Shown: one piece after another, positions 10,889 through 22,598 of the stretch | Layout: every line of letters starts with the position of its first letter | Numbering within the stretch: the stretch's first letter is position 1 | NCBI GenBank assembly: GCA_019321725.1 | Contig: CM033123.1 | Span: forward strand, 14,806,925 to 14,870,924 | Origin: Paulownia fortunei | Taxonomy: Eukaryota > Streptophyta > Magnoliopsida > Lamiales > Paulowniaceae | DNA length: 64,000 nt | Reading direction: 5' to 3' | Made by a program: the position numbers and the translations under genes | Notes under the pieces: model-generated | Databases searched by the model: none | Seen by the model: only the letters and a program-made list of their open reading frames with translations | What the model was told of the DNA's origin: nothing

Positions 10889-13800
10889 TCATCCATCCAA
10901 CCTCACATAGCCCAGAGTAGCCTGCATTAAATGAACACTTTGAGATTAAAATTCATGGCTCTGCCAAAAATGAACATATCATCTCATCCTTGACAAAACG
11001 ATAAATGTTGAAAATGTTTCCTTAGAACCCATAAAGAAATGATTTTTTCATATATATTGTAAACTACACAAGGATCAAACATGTCTAAAAATGGTGAAAA
11101 CATAGCATTATTTAAAAAGGAAAAAGGAAAAAAAAAAAAAAAAAAAACATGTGTTTCTACGAGATAACGCTAACATCACTATTCAAGAGAGGAATAGAAA
11201 CCCCCACCATCCTATTAAAATAATAGAATCAAATTCTCATTCCCTTATATCTACCTATGAGTAAAAAAAATTCATCAAAAACTGAAATTTTCATTTTAAG
11301 CCTACATTCTCAATACACTTTGTGTCCCAAATCTATTCCTTTCTTTTCCTTTTCCGAATATTTCGAAATAAGACCCCATTTTCCAATAGAAACTTCATGC
11401 CCTTTCAAATTAGCCCATGTCGGATCAGATTAACCTCATGATTTTGAGACGGACAGTGCATCATGTTTTTCTGGCTTACAAACATAATGTACTATTACTA
11501 CAACAGCCAACAAAGAAAAGCCAACAAAGAAAAGCTTACCTGAACTGCACAACCCGCAATCAATGGACCAACCACTGAACCACCAACGACCTCATCATCT
11601 GGTTGAAAGCTTAGTTTCAAGCAGTCTTGCTGCACAGGTCCATCATTACGAATTACATAACGGCCTGATAGGGTCGCGATGGAATAAGTACCCTGCAGAA
11701 GTAACACCACATTGGTCAGTGTATGCATGTATGTGAAAATATTATATAGATGTTTAAATCGGGATTAAATCTCTTAATGTGATCAAAACAAATGCATTCA
11801 GCTTAGTAGTAAAAAACCAAAAATGTACCCACATAGATATGAATCGTTGAACTTATGCGTGAAAGTTCCCACAGAATTCCTTTTCCATCATATACTTATG
11901 GCTACAATATTTGAATTCACTTTAAGTTAGCCACGCATATTCAATCACATATAACAAAGGATATTATCAAGTAAAACAACTAGAGGATGGTTTTTCATGT
12001 AGCAAAACTGCCTAATAAATAGCTACAGAAATTGTTATAATATTCTGTAGTAAGACATTCTAATACCGTAGCAAGGTTTAGCTACAGAATTTTCGGCATT
12101 GGGATTTTGGTATGGCTGTTCACATAGTCTTAACTATGAATTTATGAGTATCAACTACAGATGGGCCGTCGCTGCTACCTTTAGGTAGTAATACATATAT
12201 AAGCATATAGATGTCTAGATAGTAATTGATAAGCTATACAATGTATGATAAATAACATACTCTTAACAACTTCATTAATGATTACACTATGCAATAACTA
12301 TAGTTTTGTCTTAGAACAGTGCGTAAAAATGATAAGAATATTTCAAACTATTTTTACTCTATAATAAGTTATTTTCTCATTTCTCACCCCTAAACAGTTA
12401 ACACCACAAATATTATTGGCGCAAACATATCCATGCAATAACTATAGTTATCTTAGAATAGTATGTAAAAATGATAAGAATATTTGAAACTATTTTTACT
12501 CTATAATAAGTTGTTTTCTCATTTCTCACCCCTAAATAGTTAACTACACAAATATTATAGATACAGACATATCCATGCAATAACAATAGTTTTGTCTTAG
12601 AATAGTACGTAAAAATGATGAGAATATTTCAAACTATTTTTACTCGACAATAAGTTGTTTTCTCATTTCTCACCCCTAAAGAGTTAACTACACAAATATT
12701 ATTGACACAGACATATCCATGCAGTTTCATTAGGATTCAGGCTCATTAATATTACACATTGTAGGAATAAATCTAGTTAAAATACTCATAAATCTATATA
12801 GTAAATCATACATTCAACATCTAATATACTGCAATTTCATTAAATCAACCTAAACAACTGAAGTACATTATACTGTTAGTTCAATCAGTGTACAAGGATA
12901 GCCTTTTCAACTACTAGAGTTTTCATTCTTGCCCTCCACCATTATGACATGAGCATGAGCTATCAAGAGCTATACTGACCCAACAATTACCAGGCAAGGG
13001 AGTATTAACTTCAACAGGAAAGGAATTTTTTTTACCTCAAAAATAATTGCGGAGCCTTGTACATCTATCCTTGGGTTAGATACATCACCCGATACACCAA
13101 ATATACGTCCCTCCACGGACAAACCCTCAGAACTTGACTGAATATTGTGCTTGAGCTCTTCAAAGAAAGCTCGTATCATTTCTCCAATGTCCTAAAAGCA
13201 GAAAGGTTAATTAGCTGAACAATGTGAAATGATATCCTGCTAAATATGGCATCACCTCTTTCAAAAGCAATTACTTAGACAAACTGATATTTTAAAGACA
13301 ACCATATAATTTATCATGTAAACACAAAACAAGATTTCTAAGATATGAAAGTTAAGATCTGATCAATATTATAGATTGTCTTACTAATAAAAGTAGTACA
13401 ATTAAGAATTTTTCTAGAGAATTAACCATGTGTAATGAATGAATATTAATTTAATAGGTCAACATATAAATTCTCCAATCAAGAGCCAACAAAAAGAAAC
13501 AATAAAGTGGCAATTCTTGTGTGTATATCAATGTAATACTACCTTAACTTATCCCGATAAAACCAAATTGTGCAAGAGAAAGAGAAAGTTAGAAGAAAAA
13601 ATATGAAGACCCAAAGAGATGGCCATATACAAATGAATGCCTGTTCATTTGTGCGAAAGTTGTAGCTTGCAGAATACAAAAAGTTTCAATAAGTGAATTT
13701 GTTAGTGAGCACTTTCACATTCTATTTCTTTTGTGTATTAGACACTACATTTCTTCAAATATGTAAGCTGCTATGAAGTAATAATCCACATAAAAGGGGA

Positions 13801-16800
13801 AAGCTTAGGGAAACAAAGTGTTATTAATTCCGTGCCAACCATTATTGGCAAAAAAGGAAAAGAAATAAGACACGACACACAAGTTTCTTATCTTTGTTGT
13901 TCCGAAGAGGGCATAGTTGATCAATATACAATAAATTGATTAATATGCCTGCTTTCAAAAGATCACCCTAAGATAACTTCCTAATTGAACTGCTAATAGG
14001 ATCGTCCAAATATATTGTTGTGACAGCTAAAACGAATAAATACAAACACAAAATATAAATTCTAAGTGTCATAAAACTAACTAAACATGTATGCGATAAT
14101 GATACATATAGCACAAACCAAACTCACACGGAGTATCAGGCTGATCTATTTGTCTTCTCAAGCTAATCACAAATAGTATAAACCATTTTGGGTGGAAGAA
14201 TAGCTAAATACAATGTTGTTCTTATCTATATTCTTCCAAAAATAACAAAGTTGACCAAGTATCATGCTTAGAATGCTAAATACGTATGTTTTCAGAATAA
14301 TCAATCGTAGGATAATTTTCTTGTTAACCTGTTAATAATATCACTCATTATGTGTTATTGTGATATTGTGATAGAACACACAAATACACACATTGTGCCA
14401 TAAGATATGCCAAAAAGGACTATTTCTTTGGTGATTGTAGAGCCCTTTTTTCTAAGTTTTTGAAGTTTCAGGAATTGAGGGTAGTTTTGTGATTTTGAGA
14501 TTTGCAGAAAATTTTTATTGCGAGTCTTTAGTTACATCTTGATTTGTTATTTGTGTTATATTGGGATCTTTTTCATTTGGGTTGGCGATTAAATTAATTA
14601 ATTAAGGTGATTTTCAAGTTCAAGTCTAAGTCCACGTTTACACCACATTTGAATCTTGGATTTTAGCGAGGAAATTTTTCCTTTCAAATTATGTAACTTT
14701 GTGGTTTATGGTTTAGATTTATTTTTTTTTTATTTACCTTTTCCTCACTAAATCCAAGATCCAAACAGAACATTAAGGTCTATAATTACTTCTATAATTT
14801 GTTGATATCGACAGAGTTTATTATTGTAGAGAATTGATGTTGGAGAGGGTCAAGTGTCCTATGTCTTATCTTCCTCGTCTTCCTTCGCCACTCTTCTTTT
14901 CATTTCTTTTCTTGCACTTTTCTTCTGTCTCACAATTCTAACTTTCCAAAAATCTCTCTTATAATCATAATTTTACAATGTTATAAGCCCCGTCCATCGG
15001 AAAGTTAAGAATCAAGAGGTCAAGAGTGTGATGAAGAATTTTGTAATCAAATTGATCCTAATACAATATTTGATGCAAAGGATTTGCTTGACAATACACA
15101 GGTTCAACTACTTATAAGGAAGTAGTGAAGGGTACTGATAAGCTTCATCATAGGACGAAGATTTTTCATATTAACATTTAATGGTGAAGGACAAGTATGC
15201 TCCTTGATGAACGAATCAGGAATTTGTACCAACATATGGTATCCTTGGAAGCAATGAAGACATTAGGGTTAAAAGTAGAGCCACGTCTCGACTTGATTAT
15301 GTTGTGTGGAACACTGATATTAAGTTGACATGTAATTTTGACATAAGAAATTTCTTTTGACATTTGGTTTTTGAAAACTCAAGGATATAATTATGTTTGA
15401 TTGTGTGCCATTGAAGTTGTGTCACATACTTTTAGGTAGAACAAAGATATGAAATATTAATGTACAATATGAGGGTGAGACAATATATACTCTTTTATTG
15501 ATGCAACAATGAATATGCTATGAAGTTGAGAAACAATCTGTCGAACTTTTCCTCCCGGTCTCATTCTAGGAAGTGCTCCTAACTCCTTGACTTCTTTTAA
15601 GGGAGGGGCAATGATGATACAAAGTATATCTTCTAGTCTCTTCTTGAAAACTATTCAAGTTTCACGAATTGAGGCTAGTTTGGTTATTTTCAATCTGCAG
15701 TAAAATTTTATTGAGTCTTTAATTAAGATTTCTGAAATCCTTAATCATTTAGATTTGAGTTAGAATTAACTGATCAGTGGTTATATAGTTAACATTCTAA
15801 ATACTTTTCCTCGTATGACTAGCCATTAAGGTCTAAAAGACCTCTATAATCTTCTTATTCAATAGAGTTTATTATGGAGAACTGATATTGTTTTGTGCAT
15901 AGAGTACAACATTCCCCTCTTCCTTATATTCTCTTCTTTCCTATTCTAGGGCACTCTCACAATTCTATATTTTAAATATCATTTCATCCGATAATGTTGA
16001 TCGCTTTGTGATACAACTATAATCTCCATTTCCAAAGCAACATCACACTTACCCATGTCACACATATAACTATTTGTATATATGCACACACACTCTATCC
16101 TGATACTTTCTCTCGCTAGGGGAAGATGATATATACTATAGGGCAAATTTCCACATGGGCCGCCGCTCTTCGTGTGCGGTCTACCCCTTTTTCCACTCAC
16201 TTTCTGCTGAGTCTCTCCCCCGGCTCTTTTATTTTCTCCCTCCTCACAAGGAATGAAATCTAGAACAATATTTCACTTCACCGCCACCGTCACCTCTCTA
16301 TTGCACTGCACCACCACCATCTCCCAACTAAGAATTTCGTGCTTGGACAGCCTCTCTGGCTCATCATCACAATCTCCATCACAAGGTCTATTAATTCTAA
16401 ACGCAGATATAACTTTCCTCCACCATCCAATTCTTCGTCGGCAAGCAAACAACCCTTATTTGCGAGTGTAAACAAGGCGAGCTCGAACCCAAGCTCGTTG
16501 AGCTTATATATTCGGGCTCAACCTCAAGCTAAGTTCGAAAACATCAAGCTGAGCTCGAGCTCGAGCTCATATATATTATATTACAAATTTATTAAATCAA
16601 AATAGAATCTTAAAATGTTATTTTCTTTACTATATTGCAGGATTACACAATCATATGAATTTATTATTATCATCATTTTTATTGTTATCAAGAATAGTAA
16701 TATTATTCTCGAACACATACAGTTTGGCTCAAGCTCAGCTCTTGAAGAAACTCGAGCTCAACAAGCTCGAGCCAGGAGTGGTGGGTCATCTAGCCTGCTT

Positions 16801-18408
16801 GCGTAGCTTGCTTGCAAGCTAATTCGGCTCACCTTACGCTCTCCATCGGGCTGATGGTAGGAGACTCAAGCAAGGGCTTAGTTATTCCTTTTGTCGATCT
16901 ATTTTAGACTCTGCACAACTGCCTCTCTCGAGTGTGATTTAGTGTTTTCTACAACTATCTGATTTCTGTATTTTTTCTTTTCAAACACATGTTTCACTAT
17001 TTAGTAATTTGTATGTTCCTTGTCTTTTGTTTTTGTTTTTGTTTTCCAGAGGTGGAACTGTGGTTCTTATGGTATGCGAGAAGAGCTGCAAAACCATCCA
17101 TTGTCTCATTTGGCATGATACTAAGCAACAAGAGAGATCCACATTTGGGAAGGTCAAGTATCAATGCCGATTCATTTTCGATTCTTTAGAGATGTAATTG
17201 GACTTGGAATGTGTATTGCCCCCTAATTTGAGGTTCAAGGATATTTGGAAAGCAAGTTCCGACCTCCAATGTGTGAATGGCTTCTTAAGTTTTTTACTTT
17301 CTCTCTCCTTTTTTGGTTTTGTTCCCCAGTGTTGAATCTTATATTACTCATTCATGTGTAAACTTTGATAGGGGATGCACATATTGTGACAAAACCCATT
17401 TTGTTCTCTAGGTTATACTCTTAATTTGATTTTTGCCCATAGTCAATGAAGCCTGATGAATCTAGTTATCTTTAAAAGAAAATATTCCCTCTAAGCCAAA
17501 ATCTCATACAGTCAAATAAATGGCGCCTTATCCAAAAAGGCTCCATTTTTATCACTTACTATAAAAGCTAGATAATATATCCAAGTTTGAATTCAAATAA
17601 AATCAAAGAGGATTCCTCCAAATATGGAAAAAAAAAATTGTGCACATACAAACAAAATACACATAATCAAATTTGCATTCCAAACAATAAAAAAAATTGC
17701 GCACATACAAACAAAACACAGATAATCAAATTCACTATCTAAATATTTAAAAAAAAATGTATGCACATACAAACACAATATAGAGAAGCAAAAATACCAT
17801 TCTTTATGTATAGAGAAGCAAGAACTCTCTCCAAATATGTCAGGTATGATTGTACAAAAAACATAAACACACGAACAGGGAGAGGGCGACAGAAATAGCT
17901 AGATGCACATTCATGCACATAGAGTAAATGACTTTTTATCTAATCAAGGTATAGAAAAATTAAAATAATAGATTTTTTTTATTTTAATAAAGCATTCTGT
18001 TCTTTCTCATATTTAATAAAACATTCCATCCTTCGTCGCGTCCATTTATAAACTCCTTAAAATTAAAAGAACTTAACATCTAGGCATATATGCCTACCCA
18101 TCATGCACAACGAACAAATTAAAACATGAAATTAAACACTAAACAACTATTAGAGAAAATCCATGAATTTTATTTGAGAATTCTTTTTATGAAAAAATAT
18201 AAGTAACAGAAACAACCTCTCCGGCATGTATGGTAACAATGAAAGGGGAGAAGTGATTTGCAAAAGATGCATAGATATGTGCAGGGTTCCTTGCTCGAGG
18301 TTGAGAAGGCCGGCGACTTGAACTTGATTCTTCGACGCTCGGACACTCAAGGGCGAGAATTACTGGACGTTGCTCAAGTGATGGATTTGTCCTCCCACGT
18401 CGCGCCAT
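10889..18408 (-). CDS. AHL-like PPC/DUF296-domain protein, four exons
   Basis: Exons on the minus strand: 18408-18217, 13191-13036, 11692-11540 and probably 10921-10889. All introns are GT..AG and phase 0, giving about 177 residues. An in-frame stop lies 12 nt upstream of the chosen ATG. Exon 1 ends FSPFIVTIHAGE. Exon 2 starts DIGEMIRAFF and contains FGVSGDVSNP. Exon 3 starts GTYSIATLSG and ends VVGGSVVGPLIAGCAVQ. This order and the intron places match the PPC domain of AHL proteins (HVITVNAGED, LSASGxVSNVTLR, YEGRFEILSLSG, GRVxGGGVAGxLxAASPVQ). AHL proteins are nuclear AT-rich-DNA binders whose PPC domain mediates multimerisation. No RGRP AT-hook is visible in the 35 residues before the domain, so DNA binding is doubtful. 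The last exon (ATLGYVRLDG, stop) is the least certain part. Introns carry a gypsy remnant and a 143-bp tandem repeat. Confidence 0.7.
12291..12720. repeat. 143-bp tandem repeat, 3 units, in AHL intron 2
   Basis: Units begin GCAATAAC at 12291, 12434 and 12577, with the next unit start truncated at 12721, so the period is 143-144 bp. Each unit carries TTAGAA.AGT, AAAATGAT.AGAATATTT and TTTCTCATTTCTCACCCCTAAA. The units are highly similar, suggesting a recent origin. Confidence 0.9.
14430..15985 (+). mobile_element. Decayed Ty3/gypsy element with two LTRs, in AHL intron 1
   Basis: Two direct repeats flank a short interior. The left LTR runs roughly 14430-14985 and the right LTR roughly 15612-15985. 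They share AAGTTTCA.GAATTGAGG, TTTATTG.GAGTCTTTA, CATTAAGGTCTA and GAGTTTATTAT.G.AGAA.TGAT in the same order. The interior (about 15.1-15.5 kb, plus strand) translates, with frame breaks, to pieces like those of a gypsy aspartic protease region: RTKIFHIN, then EAMKTLGLKVEPR, then FDCVPLKLCHILLGR. Most of gag-pol has been deleted. A small hairpin (14648-14765) is nested in the left LTR. Confidence 0.55.
14648..14765. mobile_element. Short hairpin/MITE-like insertion in the gypsy LTR
   Basis: Arms of about 27 bp pair: TTTGAATCTTGGATTTTAG at the left, and at the right CTAAATCCAAGATCCAAA, which is its near-perfect inverted copy. The segment is absent from the other LTR, so it arrived later. No clear target duplication was seen. 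Confidence 0.45.
16450..16860. mobile_element. AGCTCGAGCT-rich TIR element
   Basis: The left part has GAGCTCGAACCCAAGCTCG and repeated GAGCTC palindromes. The right part has inverted counterparts (CTCGAGCTCAACAAGCTCGAG). An AT-rich centre separates them. Such self-complementary ends are common in small non-autonomous DNA transposons of plants. Exact ends and target duplication are not resolved. Confidence 0.4.
17057..17197 (+). other. Exon-like segment of unknown gene
   Basis: A good acceptor (TTTTGTTTTCCAG) is followed by an open frame containing MVCEKSCKTIHCLIWHD and ending FIFDSLEM, stop. It lies opposite AHL intron 1. The family is not recognised and no upstream coding exon was found. 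It could be the last exon of a small gene, a non-coding transcript, or chance. Confidence 0.2.
17626..17790. repeat. ~60-bp minisatellite in AHL intron 1, 3 units
   Basis: Units repeat GCACATACAAACA, AAACACAGATAATCAAATT-type sequence and an A-run near 17640, 17700 and 17762. Homologous copies lie in the left tandem array. Confidence 0.7.
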
Positions 18409-18611
18409 TTCAACCTTTTACAATCGTGATTGGAAAATTAAGAAAATTGTATGTGTGAGGGGGCTTGGAAGAGAGATGGAGAGAATAAGATTAGAATGAA
18501 AATGAGTGGAGAATGGGATAAAGGCCTTATTTGTTTACAACTAATTAGAAAATATTTACACTATCAGTAAATATTATAATAGAATCGAGAAATAGTCTTG
18601 TGAAAATCTAG

Positions 18612-19330
18612 ACATAGTTAGAAAGAATATTAAGAGAGCATGGAGAGTTAAATGAAATCTAAATGACTGATTTCATAATAATGAGTGTGTGTGGAGTAGT
18701 TTCACACTCCTTCCAGAATTCATTAATTAAGTTTTCCACTATTTGCAAGCATTAAATCAATTGACAGATTATGAAAATGATGTATTAATTGCTAAGAAAT
18801 AAAAAGCAACTAACAACTTTCCTAATGCTTTAGAACTTCATTCTCACACAAAAAATCTAAAGTTGGTTCACTATATCTAATTCAATGTATTTTAATGATT
18901 AATTACTTGCCATAGTATCAAATGGAAGAAGAGAATGATGAAAACCAGATGAACTGTAATTGAAACTTCAATCTAATTCCCAAGATTTTCTTCAAAAGCA
19001 ATTTGAACACTATTTGACGCTACAACTAGGCTTGTATTTACATATATGCATACATATGTATGTATATATGAGTATATATATATTTACATACATATATATG
19101 TATATATATATACATACATATATATGTATATATACACATATACATACAAAATATATATATATACACCCATATACATATATATATACAAAAAAATGTGTCT
19201 ATTTATATGTATGTATGTCATGTTCTGATCTGTGACCCCATGCATCCTTCTTTCTCTTATCTCTCTCATTGTACTCTACACGTATTCCTCTTACCAGTCT
19301 TTCATTTAGTAAATGAAACTTACCTAACTC
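18612..19330 (-). promoter_or_regulatory. Upstream region of the AHL-like gene
   Basis: Sequence 200-900 bp upstream of the AHL start, conserved with 9855-10250. A (TATATG)n microsatellite (about 19030-19200) is inserted here and missing from the duplicate. AAAATCTAG at 18603-18611 is present once, marking the site where the paralogous locus carries the Mutator-like element. No specific cis-element is claimed. Confidence 0.4.
19030..19200. repeat. (TA/CATATA)n microsatellite
   Basis: Alternating ATATAC/ATATGT runs. Open frames here are simple-sequence artefacts rich in Tyr and Ile. Confidence 0.9.
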
Positions 19331-21063
19331 ATATTAAGACTAAATCATAGTTCCATATATGTTACCACTTAATGAGTATCACCAAAAAACACTTTTTACA
19401 TATTGTTTCTTCCTTGCTTCCTATCTTTCTTTTCCTTTTTTTTGACCTCAACCATTTTAATTACACTACAGCCTTATTCGCTTGGTTGGGAACATAAACC
19501 AAATTGGAAATCTGATTGCTTAAAATCAAATATTTGTGTTCTGGTAGAATTTCTTAAATTTGGGAAGATATTCATCCTCATAACTAAAAATCTTATATCT
19601 AAAATCTAAGAATCCTATTCTTCAATTGTTTATTATCATTATTATCAGCATTTATTGATATAATAAATGCGACTCAATTAGAATGTAATAATTACACTAT
19701 TAAGTAATTTAGCAATAAGTTACAAATTATTATTTATATTAATTATTTACATGACTGAATCATGATCTAAATTATTCCCTAAAATTACAAAGAATGATTA
19801 AAATAAATTCTTTTAAGGCATAAAAAAAAGTATTTTGCAATATATATTTATTGTGTAGAATAGTTAATATTTAAACCTCACTTGTCGAAATGGCCCCAAA
19901 TTTTACCTAACACACAAGTTACATTTCAAATTCTAAAAAAAATTAACAGCATGTTTCAAATTCAAATAGAAAATTTCAACTAAAAAAACTAAAATTTATA
20001 CAACTCAACATCAAAAGTCCAACTGTATAGTAATCAAAATCCAAGTCCCCGGTGTTTCAAACATAACTACTTTCAAATTGAGACGAAATACACTGGCTAT
20101 TTCCACTTATAGCAACTGAAGGAAGTTAAATAAAAGGTCAGGACAAGTTTACTGGGATTAGTAAATTATAGAGCTGGTGAAACATGCAACAAAATTTCTA
20201 TTATTTTTCATAAAAATGAACAAAGACAATTTTTTATTTGGCATGTACAAAATAAAAATTATTACAAACACTTTTTAGGTTTTAAATATTGTAGACATGT
20301 AATTCATTTTAAACTTATGAGTCAATTTAAAACTTTTTACTTAAAACAATCTTATGCATATACAAGTACTAATCGAATTAAGATACCACCTTATAACTCA
20401 CGCTTTTTTGTATCTACCTTATTTGCCAAGACAAGGAGCGATCTTGTCGTATCATATACAAACATGCCCCAAGGGACACTCCATCCAAGTGGGGGAGGAG
20501 AATAGGACTATGGCGTCGAAGACTCCAACCCCAAAAGCCCGATATGCTCTGAATCTCAACTCTCATACCTGAATGGATCAGCATAAATCATATCAAGAAG
20601 CACAATCAAACTATCATATAACATCAGGATTCATTTAAATAGACAAATTCAATAACCCATGACATAGGTACAATCTCATTTCAATCTTGTAAAAATAATT
20701 TAATAGAGATGAATCTAAAAGTAACTGACCAAGCATATAAAAGAAACTTTGGTTTCAAATCCAAATCATTTCCAACCATGGAAGATAAGAAAAATCACTT
20801 ATGATTCTGATCAATAAAGGAATAATAGAAGGATCGTGCATATTATTTATTTTTATACCCTTATAAAACTAATCAAAATCGTGATCACATATATGTCAAT
20901 AATTATTAAAATTCAATAATATACTTAGAGCATGCAATTATAATATTGACTATGTGACAGTCACCTTTATAGCAAAATCAAGAGATATGCTAATTCAGGC
21001 ATTGATCAACTCCTCATATTCACATAAAAAGATAGCTTACCACTTCTCCGATGGGTAATAAAA
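19331..21063. other. Intergenic; one GC-richer segment at 20.40-20.58 kb
   Basis: Mostly AT-rich with no gene seen. The segment 20400-20580 is clearly GC-richer, with open frames on both strands (for example NRTMASKTPTPKARYALN on the plus strand), and resembles a fragment of a longer repeat such as an LTR. No family could be assigned. Confidence 0.4.
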
Positions 21064-22161
21064 GGCAAAATACACTTTTAGTCCTGACCTTTTTTCAATT
21101 TTCGTCCTTTAAAAATGTGGGTGTGGCAGTTTGCATACATCATCATTCAATTTTTGGCAATCCAAATCCAATTTTCATCGAAAAACTCAAAAATTGCTGA
21201 AAAAATCATGTGCCGATTATAAAATTTAGGGATTTTTTCTTGTTTTGGCGGGAAAATTCACAAATTTGCTTATGTGGCATGCCAAGAGGATCATTTTAGA
21301 GGGAAATTAGCCTATTTTGCTCATTTGGAATAACAAATAGACCATTTTGGAGGAAGAATTTTTATTTTTTTATCACTTGAATAATTGGATAACTTAATAG
21401 TCACTAGATAAATAGATAACTAAACTAAAAAAATTAAAATTTATTTTTATCTTCCCTTCTCTTTGTTTTGAGTCATGTAAATCACATAAACTATTTTTAA
21501 TTAAGTAAATACTTAATCAAAAATTAAAATGATAAAAATAAATAAAAATAATTTTCTTCTTCCTTCCTCAATCTTTTATAATTACATGTATGGCCATACA
21601 ATTTTATTATTACTGAATAAATTCAATAAAAGAGTAAGAAGTAAAATAAATAACTAAAATTCATTTCTTCCTTTCTCTTTTTTATTGATCAAAGACTAAA
21701 AAAATAAGTAAATAAAATTAATTTTCTTCTTCCTTATTTTTTTTTTTATTTTTCACTCCCTTTTTGTTATTTTATTTTTTCTGTTCTTTCCTTCTCCCCA
21801 CATTTCTTTCTTTCTTTCTCGTTTATTAAGAAGAAGGGAAGAAAATCAAATAAAAAAGACAAGAAAAGAGGGAGAGAGAAAGCAGTATGATGAAAAGAGA
21901 AAAGGTGAGAATTTTTGGTATACCAATAAACAAAATTTGGTCAAATTTCCCACCAAAATCGAGAAATTCCAAAAATTTGAAGTCATGTGCTGGAAACTTT
22001 AGTTTTCTGGTCGAATTTTGAAATTTAGAACAAAAATTGGAATCATTGGACTGAAATTGCCAAAAATTGAAAGGTGATGTAGATGAATTGCCACACCTAT
22101 ATTTCAAAGGATGAAAAGTGAAATTAAATCAGCATACATGATGAAAAATACAATTTTTTCG
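21064..22161. mobile_element. Foldback/long-TIR DNA element, ~1.1 kb
   Basis: The left arm (from GGCAAAATACACTTTTAG) and the reverse complement of the right arm (ending CAATTTTTTC near 22160) align: both contain GTCCTTT/ATCCTTT, then GGTGTGGCA, then TTCAATTTTTGGCAAT, then CCAATTTT. The arms are about 200 bp, with a pyrimidine-rich centre. No transposase and no clear target duplication. Confidence 0.55.
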
Positions 22162-22279
22162 GAACCAAAATCTATCTGAAAATCATATCTCCCTAGTCTA
22201 AATCCTAAGATTCAATCCTTAATTGATATGTTGTCTATGTATTTAAAACATAAATCATAATTGTGACTATTGTCAAATA

Positions 22280-22580
22280 TTTGGAAGTAAACAAATAAAT
22301 AAACAAATGAACAACTTATTTCGTCTCAAAAAGAAAATAAAAGAAATTAAAAAAAAATCAAAGAAATAAAAAATTATCTATCAACTACCCAAAATATGAA
22401 GATCCAATTCAATTTATCAATTCACATATAATTAGAGTTTAGGCCCTATAATTATATGCTTACAAAATAAAAGGTTAGTTTGAAATATAACTCAACAAAG
22501 TCAAAATCAACTTCAATAGGAAAACCTAATAAGTATAAAATCCTAACTAATATAACATATGCAATTACCTAATAAATCTA
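22280..22580. repeat. Dispersed repeat, paired with 26380-26660
   Basis: Shares an ordered set of strings with 26380-26660 in the same orientation: GAAATAAAAAATTATC, ATCAACTA, ATTCAATTCAAT, AATATAACTCAA, AAATCAACTT, AACTAATATAA. Probably two fragments of one old transposon. Identity unknown. Confidence 0.4.
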
Positions 22581-22598
22581 TTTCTCTCCTATTGCTTT

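Noticed and set aside
16253..16605. Plus-strand frames MKSRTIFHF.. and MLGQPLWLI..
   Set aside because: No recognisable domain; overlaps the AGCTCG-rich transposon and lacks splice partners.
18960..19269. Overlapping Tyr/Ile-rich frames on both strands
   Set aside because: Products of the TATATG microsatellite.
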